Shown one piece after another: positions 52,106 through 61,221 of a stretch of 64,000 nucleotides of DNA; positions within the stretch are counted from its first letter, which is position 1; the number at the start of each line of letters is the position of its first letter. A program made the position numbers and the translations under genes. The notes beneath the pieces were generated by a model that ran no database searches, was not told the origin of the DNA, and was given only the letters and a program-made list of their open reading frames with translations. Source of the DNA: Isochrysis galbana (taxonomy: Eukaryota > Haptophyta > Isochrysidales > Isochrysidaceae); the NCBI GenBank assembly GCA_018136815.1, contig CM030943.1, positions 3,203,885-3,267,884 of the forward strand, in the 5' to 3' direction.

Positions 52106-52575
52106 CCCCGGATCGTAAAACAATTGGCGTTGATCACACCAAGGAGCCACCACCCGCTTCCTCTGGAAACGGATTGCCCGGGAGCAAAAGCTCCAAGAAT
52201 TGTTTGTTTGTTGTGTCATGTGCCCGCCCCCGAGGGGTGCACAGATGGTAGGAGTTACCGCCATGGGGGTGGCAGCAGAGCTGGCACACCCCATGGGGAG
52301 TCCTTGAGTGGGTGGCTGCACGGCGGCGCTGGTGTTATGAGCTTGGCTCTGGTTGTGCTCGTCTGCAAGGAACAGGGCTTTGCCTGTTCCCTGCTTCTGT
52401 GGTTGCCTGGGAGGATGGCGGCGCCATCTCGACGTCGTTGTCGGGCGGTGCGGAGGCCTGCGAGCGCTTCGGCTCCGGCGGCTTGGGGCGGCCCCGTTGG
52501 GGCTTCGTGGCGGCGGGGGGCTTGGAGAGGGGAGCGGTCGGCGCGCGCTCCATCGCTAAAACTATAACAATAGTT
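52106..52575 (-). mobile_element. LINE 5' fragment in tandem (middle of three)
   Basis: 5' hairpin at 52558-52575, ATG 52553 (MERAPTAPLSKPPAATKPQR). It keeps about 150 residues of ORF1, with a frameshift, to about 52200 and ends just where the next LINE 5' end begins at 52105. Same orientation as its neighbours. Confidence 0.8.
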
Positions 52576-52977
52576 TTTGGGGGTTATTGGAGGCCGAAAA
52601 GGCCCCCAAGATTGATTGTTGTGTGAAGTGCCCGCCCACGAGGGGTGCACTGGTGGTAGGAGTTGCCTCCATGGGGGTGGCATCAGTGCTGCCACCCACC
52701 ACGGGGAGTCCTTGTTGGGGTGGCAAGGCGGCAATAGCAGGCGGCAGGGTCAGAGGCTGGCCCTGTTGGTCTGCAGGGAACAGGAGCTCTGCCTGTTCCC
52801 TGCTTCGGAGGTGAGGGCGGGAGGATCATGTCGACGTCACTGTCTGTGAGGGGGGCAGCCTGCGAGCGCTTAGGCTCCGGCGGCTTGGGGCGGCCCCGGT
52901 GGGGCGTCGTGGCGGCAGGGGGCTGGGAGGTGGGAGCTGTCGGCGCGCGCTCCATCGCTAAAAATAACAATAGTTTT
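52576..52977 (-). mobile_element. LINE 5' fragment in tandem (outermost)
   Basis: A degenerate 5' hairpin (AAAATAACAATAGTTTTT) at 52960-52977, ATG 52955 (MERAPTAPTSQPPAATTPHR). About 110 residues of ORF1 coding sequence, with small indels, before the junction with the next 5' end at 52575. Confidence 0.8.
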
Positions 52978-53530
52978 TCGAAATCATACCTACTAGCATG
53001 GGGATATATATCAACAGATTTCTACAGAGTTCACTTTGACAACGATAGATTCGAAAATAAACAAGTCATAAGGAGAATGATAGCGAGATTCACCACACTG
53101 GTGAAAGCGGCACACATCGGAAACTCCACTGACGCCTCCGCAAAAGAGCCCAAGCGGACATGGGCCGTGTCAACCAAAGAAACGAATAGACACGTACTTC
53201 TTCCGCCCACTATTCGAGACAACGGACGATGGCACTCTAGAACCGAGTCTCACACTAAAGGCGCTGGCACAAAGAATAGGGATCGATCACGTGCTAGCGG
53301 AAGCGAAAAACATGAACACATAAGCGACCAGAGACCAGGGCTAGTGCCCTTGAAACCAGAGAGGGGGATCCTCCCTTATGATCCACCCATGGGGAAAGCC
53401 CCGCGGCTGCCCCCCCACAAAGAAGCGCAGCACAATGCGTTACACCACAACTTATAACCAAAAAGGCCTGCCGCCCGCCCCTCCCCCGAAGTCAGACCCA
53501 AGGTAGTGCACATGGGTCGAGGGTCGACCC
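52978..53530 (+). mobile_element. Probable LINE 3' piece, head-to-head with the 5' fragment
   Basis: Starts right at the 5' end of the inverted fragment. Plus-strand reading SYLLAWGYISTDFYRVHFDN followed by RFENKQVIRRMIARFTTLV resembles the coding piece at 19400-19560 (minus). The last part (CCATGGGGAAAGC to GGGTCGACC) is shared with 14488-14650. Interpreted as ORF2 C-terminus plus 3' UTR. Confidence 0.45.
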
Positions 53531-54049
53531 TCCGAAACCGAAACCTAACCCGGAAAGGGGCACCAACCACTCTTACTTATCGCCCCCTATCGCCCACGCC
53601 CCCGGTCGAAGCAGTGAGCGCGGCCTCCCTCTCCTCCTCCAGGATTCCCCGTGGAAGAAACTGGGGGAAGGCGAAGGGGATGTGGACGGTTGGGACGGGT
53701 AGATAGGAGCAGCACAAGCACAAGCTACTCTGCCTCGCGCCGTGCAAGTAGCGGCCAGTTTGATGAGAATACCTTTAAGGGACCAAATACACCAGTTGAG
53801 CTATAGGACGTTGCCAACACAAGGCACATTGCACATCCCACTTGCACATTGCACGCACGTTCGAGATAGTGCCGTGACGTACAACGACACGGACACCACA
53901 TGCACTGCCACACGAAAGACGTGGGTTAGCGATCGGGGCAAGTTGCGATCGTACCACCACGTCCACTGCTGCGCCCACCCGCACTCATCCTCATAGCATC
54001 CGTGGCGCGGCTTGAAGGCGCGAGGCTGCTGCCTTCGTTCATGTGCGAG
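53531..54049. other. Intergenic, no gene recognised
   Basis: Presumed 3' flank of the minus-strand armadillo gene. No supported feature. Confidence 0.4.
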
Positions 54050-55639
54050 CTAGGCGCCGTGTATGTGAGAGGCACGTACAGTGTAGCAGAGGTATTCGCG
54101 CCCCTTTGCGCAGTACGGCGCGGCGCCGCCCGACGAATCGATCTCTGAGTGGGGATCGGAGTCATTGCTCGTCAAGATCCGTAGGGCGCTTGCCGCATTC
54201 TTGTGCCCATCGGCGGTGCCGCCGCCGAGCAGCGCGAAAAGAGTCACGATGCCCACGTCCTTGGCAATTGCCGCCTGGTTGTCGGCGTTGTTGCTCGCCA
54301 AGTTGTACAGCGCACCCGCCGCGATGGTGCGCCCCTCGTCCGTGCCGTCGCGGAGTAGCTTGAGGAGCGGCGCGATGCCGCCCGCCTTTGCGATTGCCAA
54401 CTGGTTGTCAGCATTGTTCAACGCCAGGTTCCGCAGCGCGCCCGCCGCAATCGCTTGGAGCTCGTCGGCCTCATCAGCCAGAAGTGCGACGAGCGGCATG
54501 ATCCCACCCGCCGTGGCGATCGCGCATTTGTTGTCATCGTTGGACGCCAGGTTCCACAGCGCACCCGCCGCAATCGCGCGGACCTCAGCCATGCTGTCCC
54601 TGAGCAACACAACCAACGGAACGATGCCGCCGGCCCTGGCGATCGCCACCTTGTGCTCCGTGCTGTTCCTCGCCAAGTTCCACAACGCGCCCGCCGCGTT
54701 GGCGCGCCCCTCCGCCATGCCATCGCCGAGCAGCGCCACCAGCGGCGCGACGCCGCCCATCTTGGCGATCGCCGCCTGGTTGTCGGCGTTCCCTGCCAGG
54801 TTTCGCAGCGCGCCAGCGGCGTCCGCGCGCACCTGCGCCACGCTATCCCCGAGCAGCTCAACCAGTGGCGCGATGGCGCCCGCCTTGGCGATGGCCACGT
54901 CGTTGTCGTCATCGAGCGCCAAGTTTTGGAGTGCGACCGCCGCGTTCATGCGCACTTCGGTCGTGCCGTCGCTCAGCAGCGCGACGAGTGGTGCGACGCC
55001 GCCAGCTCTCGCGATCGCCAGCCGGTTGCCCGCGTCCTGTGCGAGATTCCACAGCGCCTCCGCCGCCTTCGCGCGCCCCTCCGCCGCGCTGTCGCCGAGC
55101 AGCGCGATGAGGGGCGCGATGCCGCCCGCCTCGGCAATCGCCGCCCGATTCACGGCGTTCTTTGCGAGGTTGTGAAGGGCGCCGGCGGCTACCAGACGGG
55201 CCCTGCCTGCACCGCCGCTCAGCAGCGAAACGAGCGGTCCGAGCGCGCCCGCCTCGGCGATGATTCTTCGGTTTGGAGCGCTTCTCGCGAGGTGGCGCAG
55301 GGCTCCGGCGGCAACCTCCCTCCCACCGGGCGTGCCCTCACGAAGCAGGGCAGTCAGCGGTGGAAGTCCGCCCACCCTGACGATCTCCAGCCTATGCGTG
55401 CCATCCCGTGCCAGATTCCAAAGCGCCTCAGCAGCAATATTCTTCTGTTCGGCGGTGCCTTCCGAAAGAAGGGTGACGAGAGAAGAGATTCCACCCTCGT
55501 TTGCGATGGCGAGGCGGTGTTGGGGGTGGAACGAGAGGTGAGAGAGTGCAGCGGCTGCGGCGGTCCTCTCCGCCGCGCTCCTTGCCTCGATTAGCTGGCG
55601 GACGGCGTGCGAGACCTCGAGATTCCCGTGCTGCATCAA
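54050..55639 (-). CDS. Armadillo-repeat protein, about 11-12 repeats
   Basis: 529 residues from ATG 55639 (MMQHGNLEVSHAVRQLIEAR). Almost the whole protein is armadillo repeats of 41-43 residues (for example [40 protein letters not shown]), more diverged from each other than those of the gene at 25351. The tail is short and has no extra domain (SDPHSEIDSSGGAAPYCAKG). Armadillo solenoids bind other proteins; no partner is implied. No intron is evident. Confidence 0.85.
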   Translation of the reverse strand: MMQHGNLEVSHAVRQLIEARSAAERTAAAAALSHLSFHPQHRLAIANEGGISSLVTLLSEGTAEQKNIAAEALWNLARDGTHRLEIVRVGGLPPLTALLREGTPGGREVAAGALRHLARSAPNRRIIAEAGALGPLVSLLSGGAGRARLVAAGALHNLAKNAVNRAAIAEAGGIAPLIALLGDSAAEGRAKAAEALWNLAQDAGNRLAIARAGGVAPLVALLSDGTTEVRMNAAVALQNLALDDDNDVAIAKAGAIAPLVELLGDSVAQVRADAAGALRNLAGNADNQAAIAKMGGVAPLVALLGDGMAEGRANAAGALWNLARNSTEHKVAIARAGGIVPLVVLLRDSMAEVRAIAAGALWNLASNDDNKCAIATAGGIMPLVALLADEADELQAIAAGALRNLALNNADNQLAIAKAGGIAPLLKLLRDGTDEGRTIAAGALYNLASNNADNQAAIAKDVGIVTLFALLGGGTADGHKNAASALRILTSNDSDPHSEIDSSGGAAPYCAKGREYLCYTVRASHIHGA

Positions 55640-56424
55640 AGGGACTCCAGCAGCCGTGGGGGGCGGGGGGAAGGGGGGGGGGGAGATTCCCTACGAAACG
55701 GGGGAAGAGGGGGGGAAGAGAAGAGAATTGAGACGAAAGGGGAAGTATATGTAGTGAGGGAGAGGGGGGGGGAGAGAGAGATGCGTGGGATGGAAGAGGA
55801 GAGGAGAGAGATTCTCTGCTATCTCTGTGTTCTCTCTCTCTCTCTCTTCTCTTTCTCTTCTCCCTCGCTTCTCTCTCCTCTCTCTCTCCTCTCTCCTCTC
55901 TCTTCCTCTTCTCTCTCTCTTCTCTGTCTTATCTCTCTCCCTTCTCTCTCTCTCCTCTCTCTTCCTCTCTTCTCCCCTCCTCTCTCTTCTCTTCTCTCTT
56001 CTCTTCTCTCTCTCTTCTCTTCTCTCTCTCCCTTTCTCTCTTCCCTCTGCAACGCGAACGCTAAGAACCCTTTGAGAAAAGGGCTCCTCCTTTCGTCAGA
56101 ATGGACAAAAGGGGAGATTACAGGATCTATATATCTATGCGACTCCAGCGTGTCTCTGCCGCGGGGGGGACAGCTGCTGCGTCACACTCCACTCTCTCCC
56201 TTCTCTCTCTCCTCTCTCTTCTCTCTCTTCTCTCTCTCCTCTCTCTTCTCTCTCTTCTCTCTCTCCTCTCTCATCTCTCTTCTCTCTCTTCTCCTCTCCT
56301 CTCTCTTCTCTCTCTTCTCATCTCTTCTCTTCTCTCTCTTCTCTCTCTCCCCGGGGGGGGGGACGGGGGGCGGGGCAGGGGGAGGGACATTTTCATTCCT
56401 CCTAACGATGGGATAGGGCACCAT
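55640..56424. repeat. G-rich and CT-rich microsatellite block
   Basis: G-runs at 55650-55780, then CTCTCTTCTCTCTC-type arrays at about 55830-56050 and 56185-56350. Lies upstream of the minus-strand armadillo gene. Confidence 0.85.
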
Positions 56425-56800
56425 TCATCCGCATGTCACCGCAACGATGTAAACACGAAACAGTACATCTCATTCACATCTGCACGCATGTCACCGCAAC
56501 TATGTAAACACGAAACAGTACATCTCATTCCTCATTCACATCCGCACGCATGTCACCGCAACGGTGGAAACACGAAACGGTACATCTCATTCACATCCGC
56601 ACGCATGTCACCGCAACTATGTAAACACGAAACAGTACATCTCATTCACATCCGCACGCATGTAACCGCAACTATGTAAACACGAAACAGTACATCTCAT
56701 TCACATCTGCACGCATGTCACCGCAACTACAATACCACGAAACAGCACATCTCATTCACATCCGCACGCGTGTGACGGCAACGACCACGAAACAGCACAT
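56425..56800. repeat. 55-bp minisatellite, about 7 copies
   Basis: GCATGTCACCGCAAC recurs at 56431, 56486, 56548, 56603, 56658, 56713 and (diverged) 56768. One unit carries an extra 7 bp (CTCATTC). The units include ACACGAAACAGTACATCTC. Confidence 0.95.
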
Positions 56801-57050
56801 CCTCATGGGATGCGCTCGTGAGAAGGTTGCGAGTACTTTGCCTCCCTCGTCGGAGGTCCGTCGGGGCTCTCCGTGGGGGCGGCCGTCGCGTGCTGCGTGG
56901 TGTGTGACGGCGGGGCGCACACTCTCCAACCTCCCGCTTGCAACCACAGATATCATTTCCGTAGGGCCGGTCAACGCGCTCTAGCCGTACAGAATTGGTG
57001 CGGTCGCGCCCGGGGGGGGATCGGCTCCTTGATATCTAAAAAAAATAAAT
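56801..57050. other. Intergenic
   Basis: No gene seen. Confidence 0.4.
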
Positions 57051-57142
57051 AAAAAATCTTCTTAAAAATCCCCGCTACACGTGCGGCGTGAGGCAGTGTG
57101 CTTGTGGCCCTCCCTTCTACCCAACCTTAACCCCTAGCAACC
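57051..57142 (+). repeat. Dispersed repeat, copy 2 (compare 812-897)
   Basis: AAAAATCTTCTTAAAAATCC to CTTAACCCCTAG; here CAACCCCC follows instead of a LINE fragment. Confidence 0.7.
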
Positions 57143-57383
57143 CCCTCCCCCTTCCCCAGTTCCCTCTTTAGTGGAGAGCTGGTTCCGGGGAGGCCGCGCG
57201 CACTGCCTCGGCCGGGGGTTGGGGTGGAGGGGGCGGGATATTGTGGCATCTCCTTTGTTCTTTCCGACTTCGCTCGAGGTTCCTTCTCTTGTTTCCCATG
57301 TGGTCTTACTATGAACTATGTTGAGTACTCTATTAAAAAGTTTCGCTATCTACTAAGCGATATTTCGTATATCTAGACCTCAA
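57143..57383. other. 5' flank of the family C LINE
   Basis: Includes GGGGAGGCCGCGCGCACTGC near 57193, shared with the beginning of repeat R. Confidence 0.45.
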
Positions 57384-57405
57384 CTATCGTTAAAACGATA
57401 GGGTC

Positions 57406-59190
57406 ATGGAGCGCGCGCCGCCGCCCGCTCTCGCTGCCGCTGCCCTCGCCATGATGGACGAAGAGCTCATGGACACGCCGCTGTCGCCGAAGCGACCGCG
57501 CCAGGACGACCCCCCCAGTCAGGTGGGCACAGGAGCCGGCGGGCCGCGCCCGCGCATCACCACGAACGACACGTACAAGGCCGCCATGCTAGCACCAGCC
57601 AGCAGGCAACACACCTCCAGCACAATCCACAGCCACACATACCACAAAGCACCAGAGGGACGAACCCATAGGGAAGGCCCCCGGGCCGGGACCCTACACA
57701 GCCGCGTTACCGCCCTCGTGCTCCGGCGCGAGGGGCCGGCCCGGCGCCATACAAGACAGGACCCCATTGGGGAAATGTCGCATCAAAATAGGCACTGGAA
57801 AGAGCAGCTTGGGACCCCCATCAGGGGAGACAGCGGCAGCAGGGAGGACGACACCGGGGAGACACTCCCCAGAGACGCCCAGAGGCACGCGGACGACCGC
57901 GTTTCGGGCGCTGGAACGACCAGCAAGACACCGGCCCCAGAGGCCCAACATAACCAGCACAATCACGAATTTGGGCCAACACAGCAGACACTCCACACAA
58001 AACCCGCGAGAGGGAGTGACAACGCGGTAGACGCACTGAGACAACTGGACTCTAGAGAAGCAAGACAAGGCAGAGGACTAACCTTGCCTCCCCCCACGGC
58101 CACACAGGTGGCCCTCCTCGACGAAGATCTCGAGCCCGAGCTTCAAGAAGAGGCCGAGTTTCCAGATTCTCACAAAATCATCATCACCTTCACGGCGTAC
58201 GAGAAGGGCCACAAGGCCAAAGACGAGGAGACCCTAGGCGCCATTGTTGCGCATCTCAACAAACTAGAAGGCGTCGACCTTGAACCCGACTTTCTGTCTA
58301 AGAGCGCTTCCGGACCATGGGAAATAATGGTTACGGCGGATTGCGCGAATCAATTTCGCGAGATGTTCAAAGACGTAGTCGACTTTCGCAAGGCGGGCAT
58401 TCCGTGCCCTATAGCGGTCAAATATCAAACTCTCGACGAGAAACTCAAGGGGCTCCCCCGGGCGTCAGACAAAGCGGTAGCCGGCGCTTTCCAAGACGTC
58501 TCGGCGCACCTAGTGGTGCGCAATTACAAGTTCGAGTTGAAGAGCATCATCACGATCAGCTCGCTCGCCAAGGCGGTTGAAAACCAAGGCTTCTACTTTC
58601 TCCAAGGAAACCAAGAAAGGACCAAGATCCTCACCAAAGAAGGGGTGCTAGTAACCCAAGGCAAGAAAGAGGTTTACCACCTCTATGTGACTCCCAAGCA
58701 AGGCTCGTTCAAATCGTTCGACTTTCCGCGCAAGATACTCCTCAGCGTTAACGGAGCCCCCTACCCCATAGAGTATGCGGTCCGAAACTGCCGCGAGCTC
58801 GGCGGCGACATAAAGAACCTGTACATCCACGCAGGTCCAAAGGGATGCAAAGGATACAAAAAGGACTACGCTATGGCCTTCCAACCCCCCCTTCGCATGT
58901 GCGTGTGCGCAGAGGAAAAAGCAGCGCGACTCGAGCGTGAAGAGCGCAAGCGCACGGCACCGCCGAAGAAGACTATCCACGAGGCCATCAACCCGGGCTC
59001 GCTCGAGCTATGCAAACGTTTCCCCAACGGGAAATGCCCCATGAATATCGAGGGCAAGGCGTGCAACCGATCGCACGATTATCCGGGCGCGTGGAAAGAC
59101 GGCGCATGCACAATTGTATGCGCGTTTCCGCGCGCGAGTGCCGGACATCCCGGAAAGCAACCAAAGGCCAAACGCGAGGAAAGTGGATAG
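57406..59190 (+). CDS. LINE ORF1 protein (family C)
   Basis: 594 residues, MERAPPPALAAAALAMMDEE. Low-complexity N-terminus, acidic segment (LLDEDLEPELQEEAEF), central domain parallel to family B (SGPWEIMVTADCANQFREMF; family B has GPWIFYVDEDAHDQFKA), a shared AGPKGCKGYKKDYAMAF motif, and a CCCH finger LCKRFPNGKCPMNIEGKACN-RSH (C-x7-C-x8-C-x3-H). After CTIVCAFPRASAGHPG the ending KQPKAKREESG departs from the expected second finger, because a deletion fuses it to ORF2 sequence. The original C-terminus is therefore lost. Confidence 0.8.
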   Translation: MERAPPPALAAAALAMMDEELMDTPLSPKRPRQDDPPSQVGTGAGGPRPRITTNDTYKAAMLAPASRQHTSSTIHSHTYHKAPEGRTHREGPRAGTLHSRVTALVLRREGPARRHTRQDPIGEMSHQNRHWKEQLGTPIRGDSGSREDDTGETLPRDAQRHADDRVSGAGTTSKTPAPEAQHNQHNHEFGPTQQTLHTKPARGSDNAVDALRQLDSREARQGRGLTLPPPTATQVALLDEDLEPELQEEAEFPDSHKIIITFTAYEKGHKAKDEETLGAIVAHLNKLEGVDLEPDFLSKSASGPWEIMVTADCANQFREMFKDVVDFRKAGIPCPIAVKYQTLDEKLKGLPRASDKAVAGAFQDVSAHLVVRNYKFELKSIITISSLAKAVENQGFYFLQGNQERTKILTKEGVLVTQGKKEVYHLYVTPKQGSFKSFDFPRKILLSVNGAPYPIEYAVRNCRELGGDIKNLYIHAGPKGCKGYKKDYAMAFQPPLRMCVCAEEKAARLEREERKRTAPPKKTIHEAINPGSLELCKRFPNGKCPMNIEGKACNRSHDYPGAWKDGACTIVCAFPRASAGHPGKQPKAKREESG

Positions 59191-59191
59191 A

Positions 59192-59937
59192 ATGCGCGAA
59201 CTCAATGAAAAGGTAGATGCGATTCGCAAGAAGTCCAGACCGACGATCAAAGAAAGCTTCGACTCCCTCAAATGTGAGGAGAGGATGACGAAAGAATTCT
59301 TTCAAAGATTTCAAACGCGCGCCTCTAACAGCGCGATCCCAGAACTCTTCATCACTAGGGACTGGAACGCCCCGGGGGACGACATGAGAAACACGACCGC
59401 AGACGATGCGGAAATACGAAGCGAACTCCGCAAGTATTACGTATGGCTATACCAGGAACGCCGCAGCACCAGAGACCATGAACTCGAAGAGACGCTAGAA
59501 ACACGCCCGATGAATAAACACGACAGCGATGCAATAGAAGGGAAAATAACGATGGAGGAGCTCACAGACGCCATTACCCAAATAGGGAGTGGCAAAAGCG
59601 CGGGGCCAGACGCGCTACCGGCGGAGTTCTACAAAAGCTTCATAGACCTAGTGAAACATGACTTCCTTAGAATGCTAAATCTAGCTCTAGAGCAGGGGCA
59701 ACTTAACGTATCCATGAGAGAAGGCGACATAATACTTCTATATAAGAAAGGAGACACGAGAGATCCTAGGAACTATAGACCCATCACGCTCCTGCAAAGC
59801 GACTACAAAATATTGGCCAAGGTGCTTACGAATAGATTAAAAAAAGTAATCGGTAACATAATCTCGAAAGACCAGTTAGGATTCGTCCCGAAACGGTTGA
59901 TCGGAGAAGCCACTCATCTGTTACAACTGACGAATGC
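59192..59937 (+). CDS. LINE ORF2 reverse transcriptase, N-terminal part only
   Basis: First internal ATG at 59192 (MRELNEKVDAIRKKSRPTIK); the frame differs from ORF1. It shows the region before the polymerase (EFFQRFQTRASNSAIPELFI) and then motifs 0-2 of LINE reverse transcriptases: GSGKSAGPDALPAEFYKSF, GDIILLYKKGDTRDPRNYRP with ITLLQSDYKILAKVLTNRLK, and ISKDQLGFVPKRLIGEA. The pattern resembles the L1/Tx1 group. The catalytic FADD box would be in the gap. No endonuclease precedes it. Confidence 0.85.
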
Positions 59938-60037
59938 NNNNNNNNNNNNNNNNNNNNNNNNNNNNNNNNNNNNNNNNNNNNNNNNNNNNNNNNNNNNNNN
60001 NNNNNNNNNNNNNNNNNNNNNNNNNNNNNNNNNNNNN
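59938..60037. other. Assembly gap (100 N)
   Basis: Exactly 100 N inside the reverse transcriptase; the right flank is unrelated sequence. Confidence 0.99.
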
Positions 60038-60678
60038 CCTTTGGACCAGAATATTTCATGGGCAAAGCGTTCCCCTTTGAGACAGACCACATACAAGCGA
60101 GCGGAGACGAGCACACAACACACAAAAGCATTCAGACTGCACGTGCGCGCATTGCAGTGGACTGCCTGCGCGTCGCCGTGGCCAGCGCGCAGGCAGCCCA
60201 TATGTGTCTAGCCATAACACTCCCTGATCGGGCGCGCAGACACAGACAGCCTGCCGTAAAATTGCTGGCTCGTGCTCGTGCGCTGCGCCATTGCCGCTGC
60301 AGCAGCTAGCCGCCAACACCAGCAGCCACTCGCCCGCCACTGTGGCGATCGGAACGTGCCGACCCACAAACAAAGGCAACCAGGCTTGTCAGTCCCCCTT
60401 CCCACCGCCTAGATGTTCGCCCATCTGCTCGTGAAAGGTGAAGCACCTTTCGCGGCGCGCGCATGCAGCGCCGCCCAGGTGACACAAATGGTGACCTAGC
60501 TTGCGCTGCGCGTCGAGCTGGGGGCTAGGGCCAAGATATGATGGGTGAGGGGTATGGAGACGCCCTCCCATGCCGCTACAGCCGCCAACGAGGTGGTCTG
60601 AGAGGCATGGGAGGGCACGGCGCGGCGCGGCAACGGCGTGCAGCACCTCCGAAGGTGCTTCGCCTCTTAAGAGATAGG
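60038..60678. other. Non-coding flank with inverted repeats
   Basis: CCCTCCCATGCC (about 60563) and GGCATGGGAGGG (about 60604) form a hairpin; AAGCACCTT-type arms also occur near 60441 and 60652. No gene seen. Confidence 0.5.
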
Positions 60679-60750
60679 GAGCTTATTTAGCCCTTCATTT
60701 ACCTATAATTGCTGGTGCCCTCCGCACCCCCATAGTGAGTGACCGGGCTA
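60679..60750 (+). repeat. 72-bp dispersed repeat K, copy 2
   Basis: Same length and nearly the same sequence as 40566-40637. Confidence 0.85.
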
Positions 60751-61221
60751 GGTCTAAGGCAAGTGGCAAGGTAGCACGGTGCGGCGGTGCGTAGTGCGTA
60801 GGCGGTGGGGCTCGTTCGAACCTCGAAAAACAAAAATTTCGCGAAAATTAGGGGAAGCCTGTCTGAAAATCAGTGCAAAAACATCGAAATTTTCGAAAGA
60901 AATTTGGGCAGGTCAGACGCGAAAACCTGGCCGGGGCCAACCTCTGTTCCCATCTGAGGTAGTGGTAACCTCGGATCCGTCATCCGCTTACGGCACCCCC
61001 CAGGAGCTATCCCCCGATAGCTCTCGGGGGATTGTCTCGGTCCCCCGGTAGCTCTCGGTGGGGCTGTTGGCGATCGGGAGAAAAATTCCCCGCCGACAGC
61101 TCTCGGGGCCCCCCGAGAGCTCCTGCGGGGCGTTGGCTCCTGGGGGGTAACATTATACGAATTTCCAATTTTAGGCTCGGCGGCCCCCCCCCCCCCCCGC
61201 CCCACCTCCACCACCACCTCC
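60751..61221. other. Promoter-side flank with AGCTCTCGGGG palindromes
   Basis: Several AGCTCTCGGGG/CCCCGAGAGCT copies at about 61006-61130. 60840-60945 resembles 5725-5810. A C-run at about 61184-61198 precedes the next gene by 25 bp. Confidence 0.55.

Larger units (their letters stand above)
57384..59937 (+). mobile_element. LINE (family C), endonuclease region deleted, enters gap
   Basis: The 5' hairpin CTATCGTTAAAACGATAG (57384-57401) precedes the ATG at 57406. ORF1 is followed directly by the pre-RT and RT region of ORF2; the endonuclease is missing. Sequence is lost at the N gap from 59938, and what follows the gap (60038 on) does not look like LINE. Confidence 0.85.

Noticed and set aside
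54165-55594. Plus-strand ORFs opposite the second armadillo gene
   Set aside because: Shadow frames produced by GC-rich repeats; no motif.
56425-56800. CRISPR array
   Set aside because: The full 55-bp unit is repeated with no variable spacers; it is a minisatellite.
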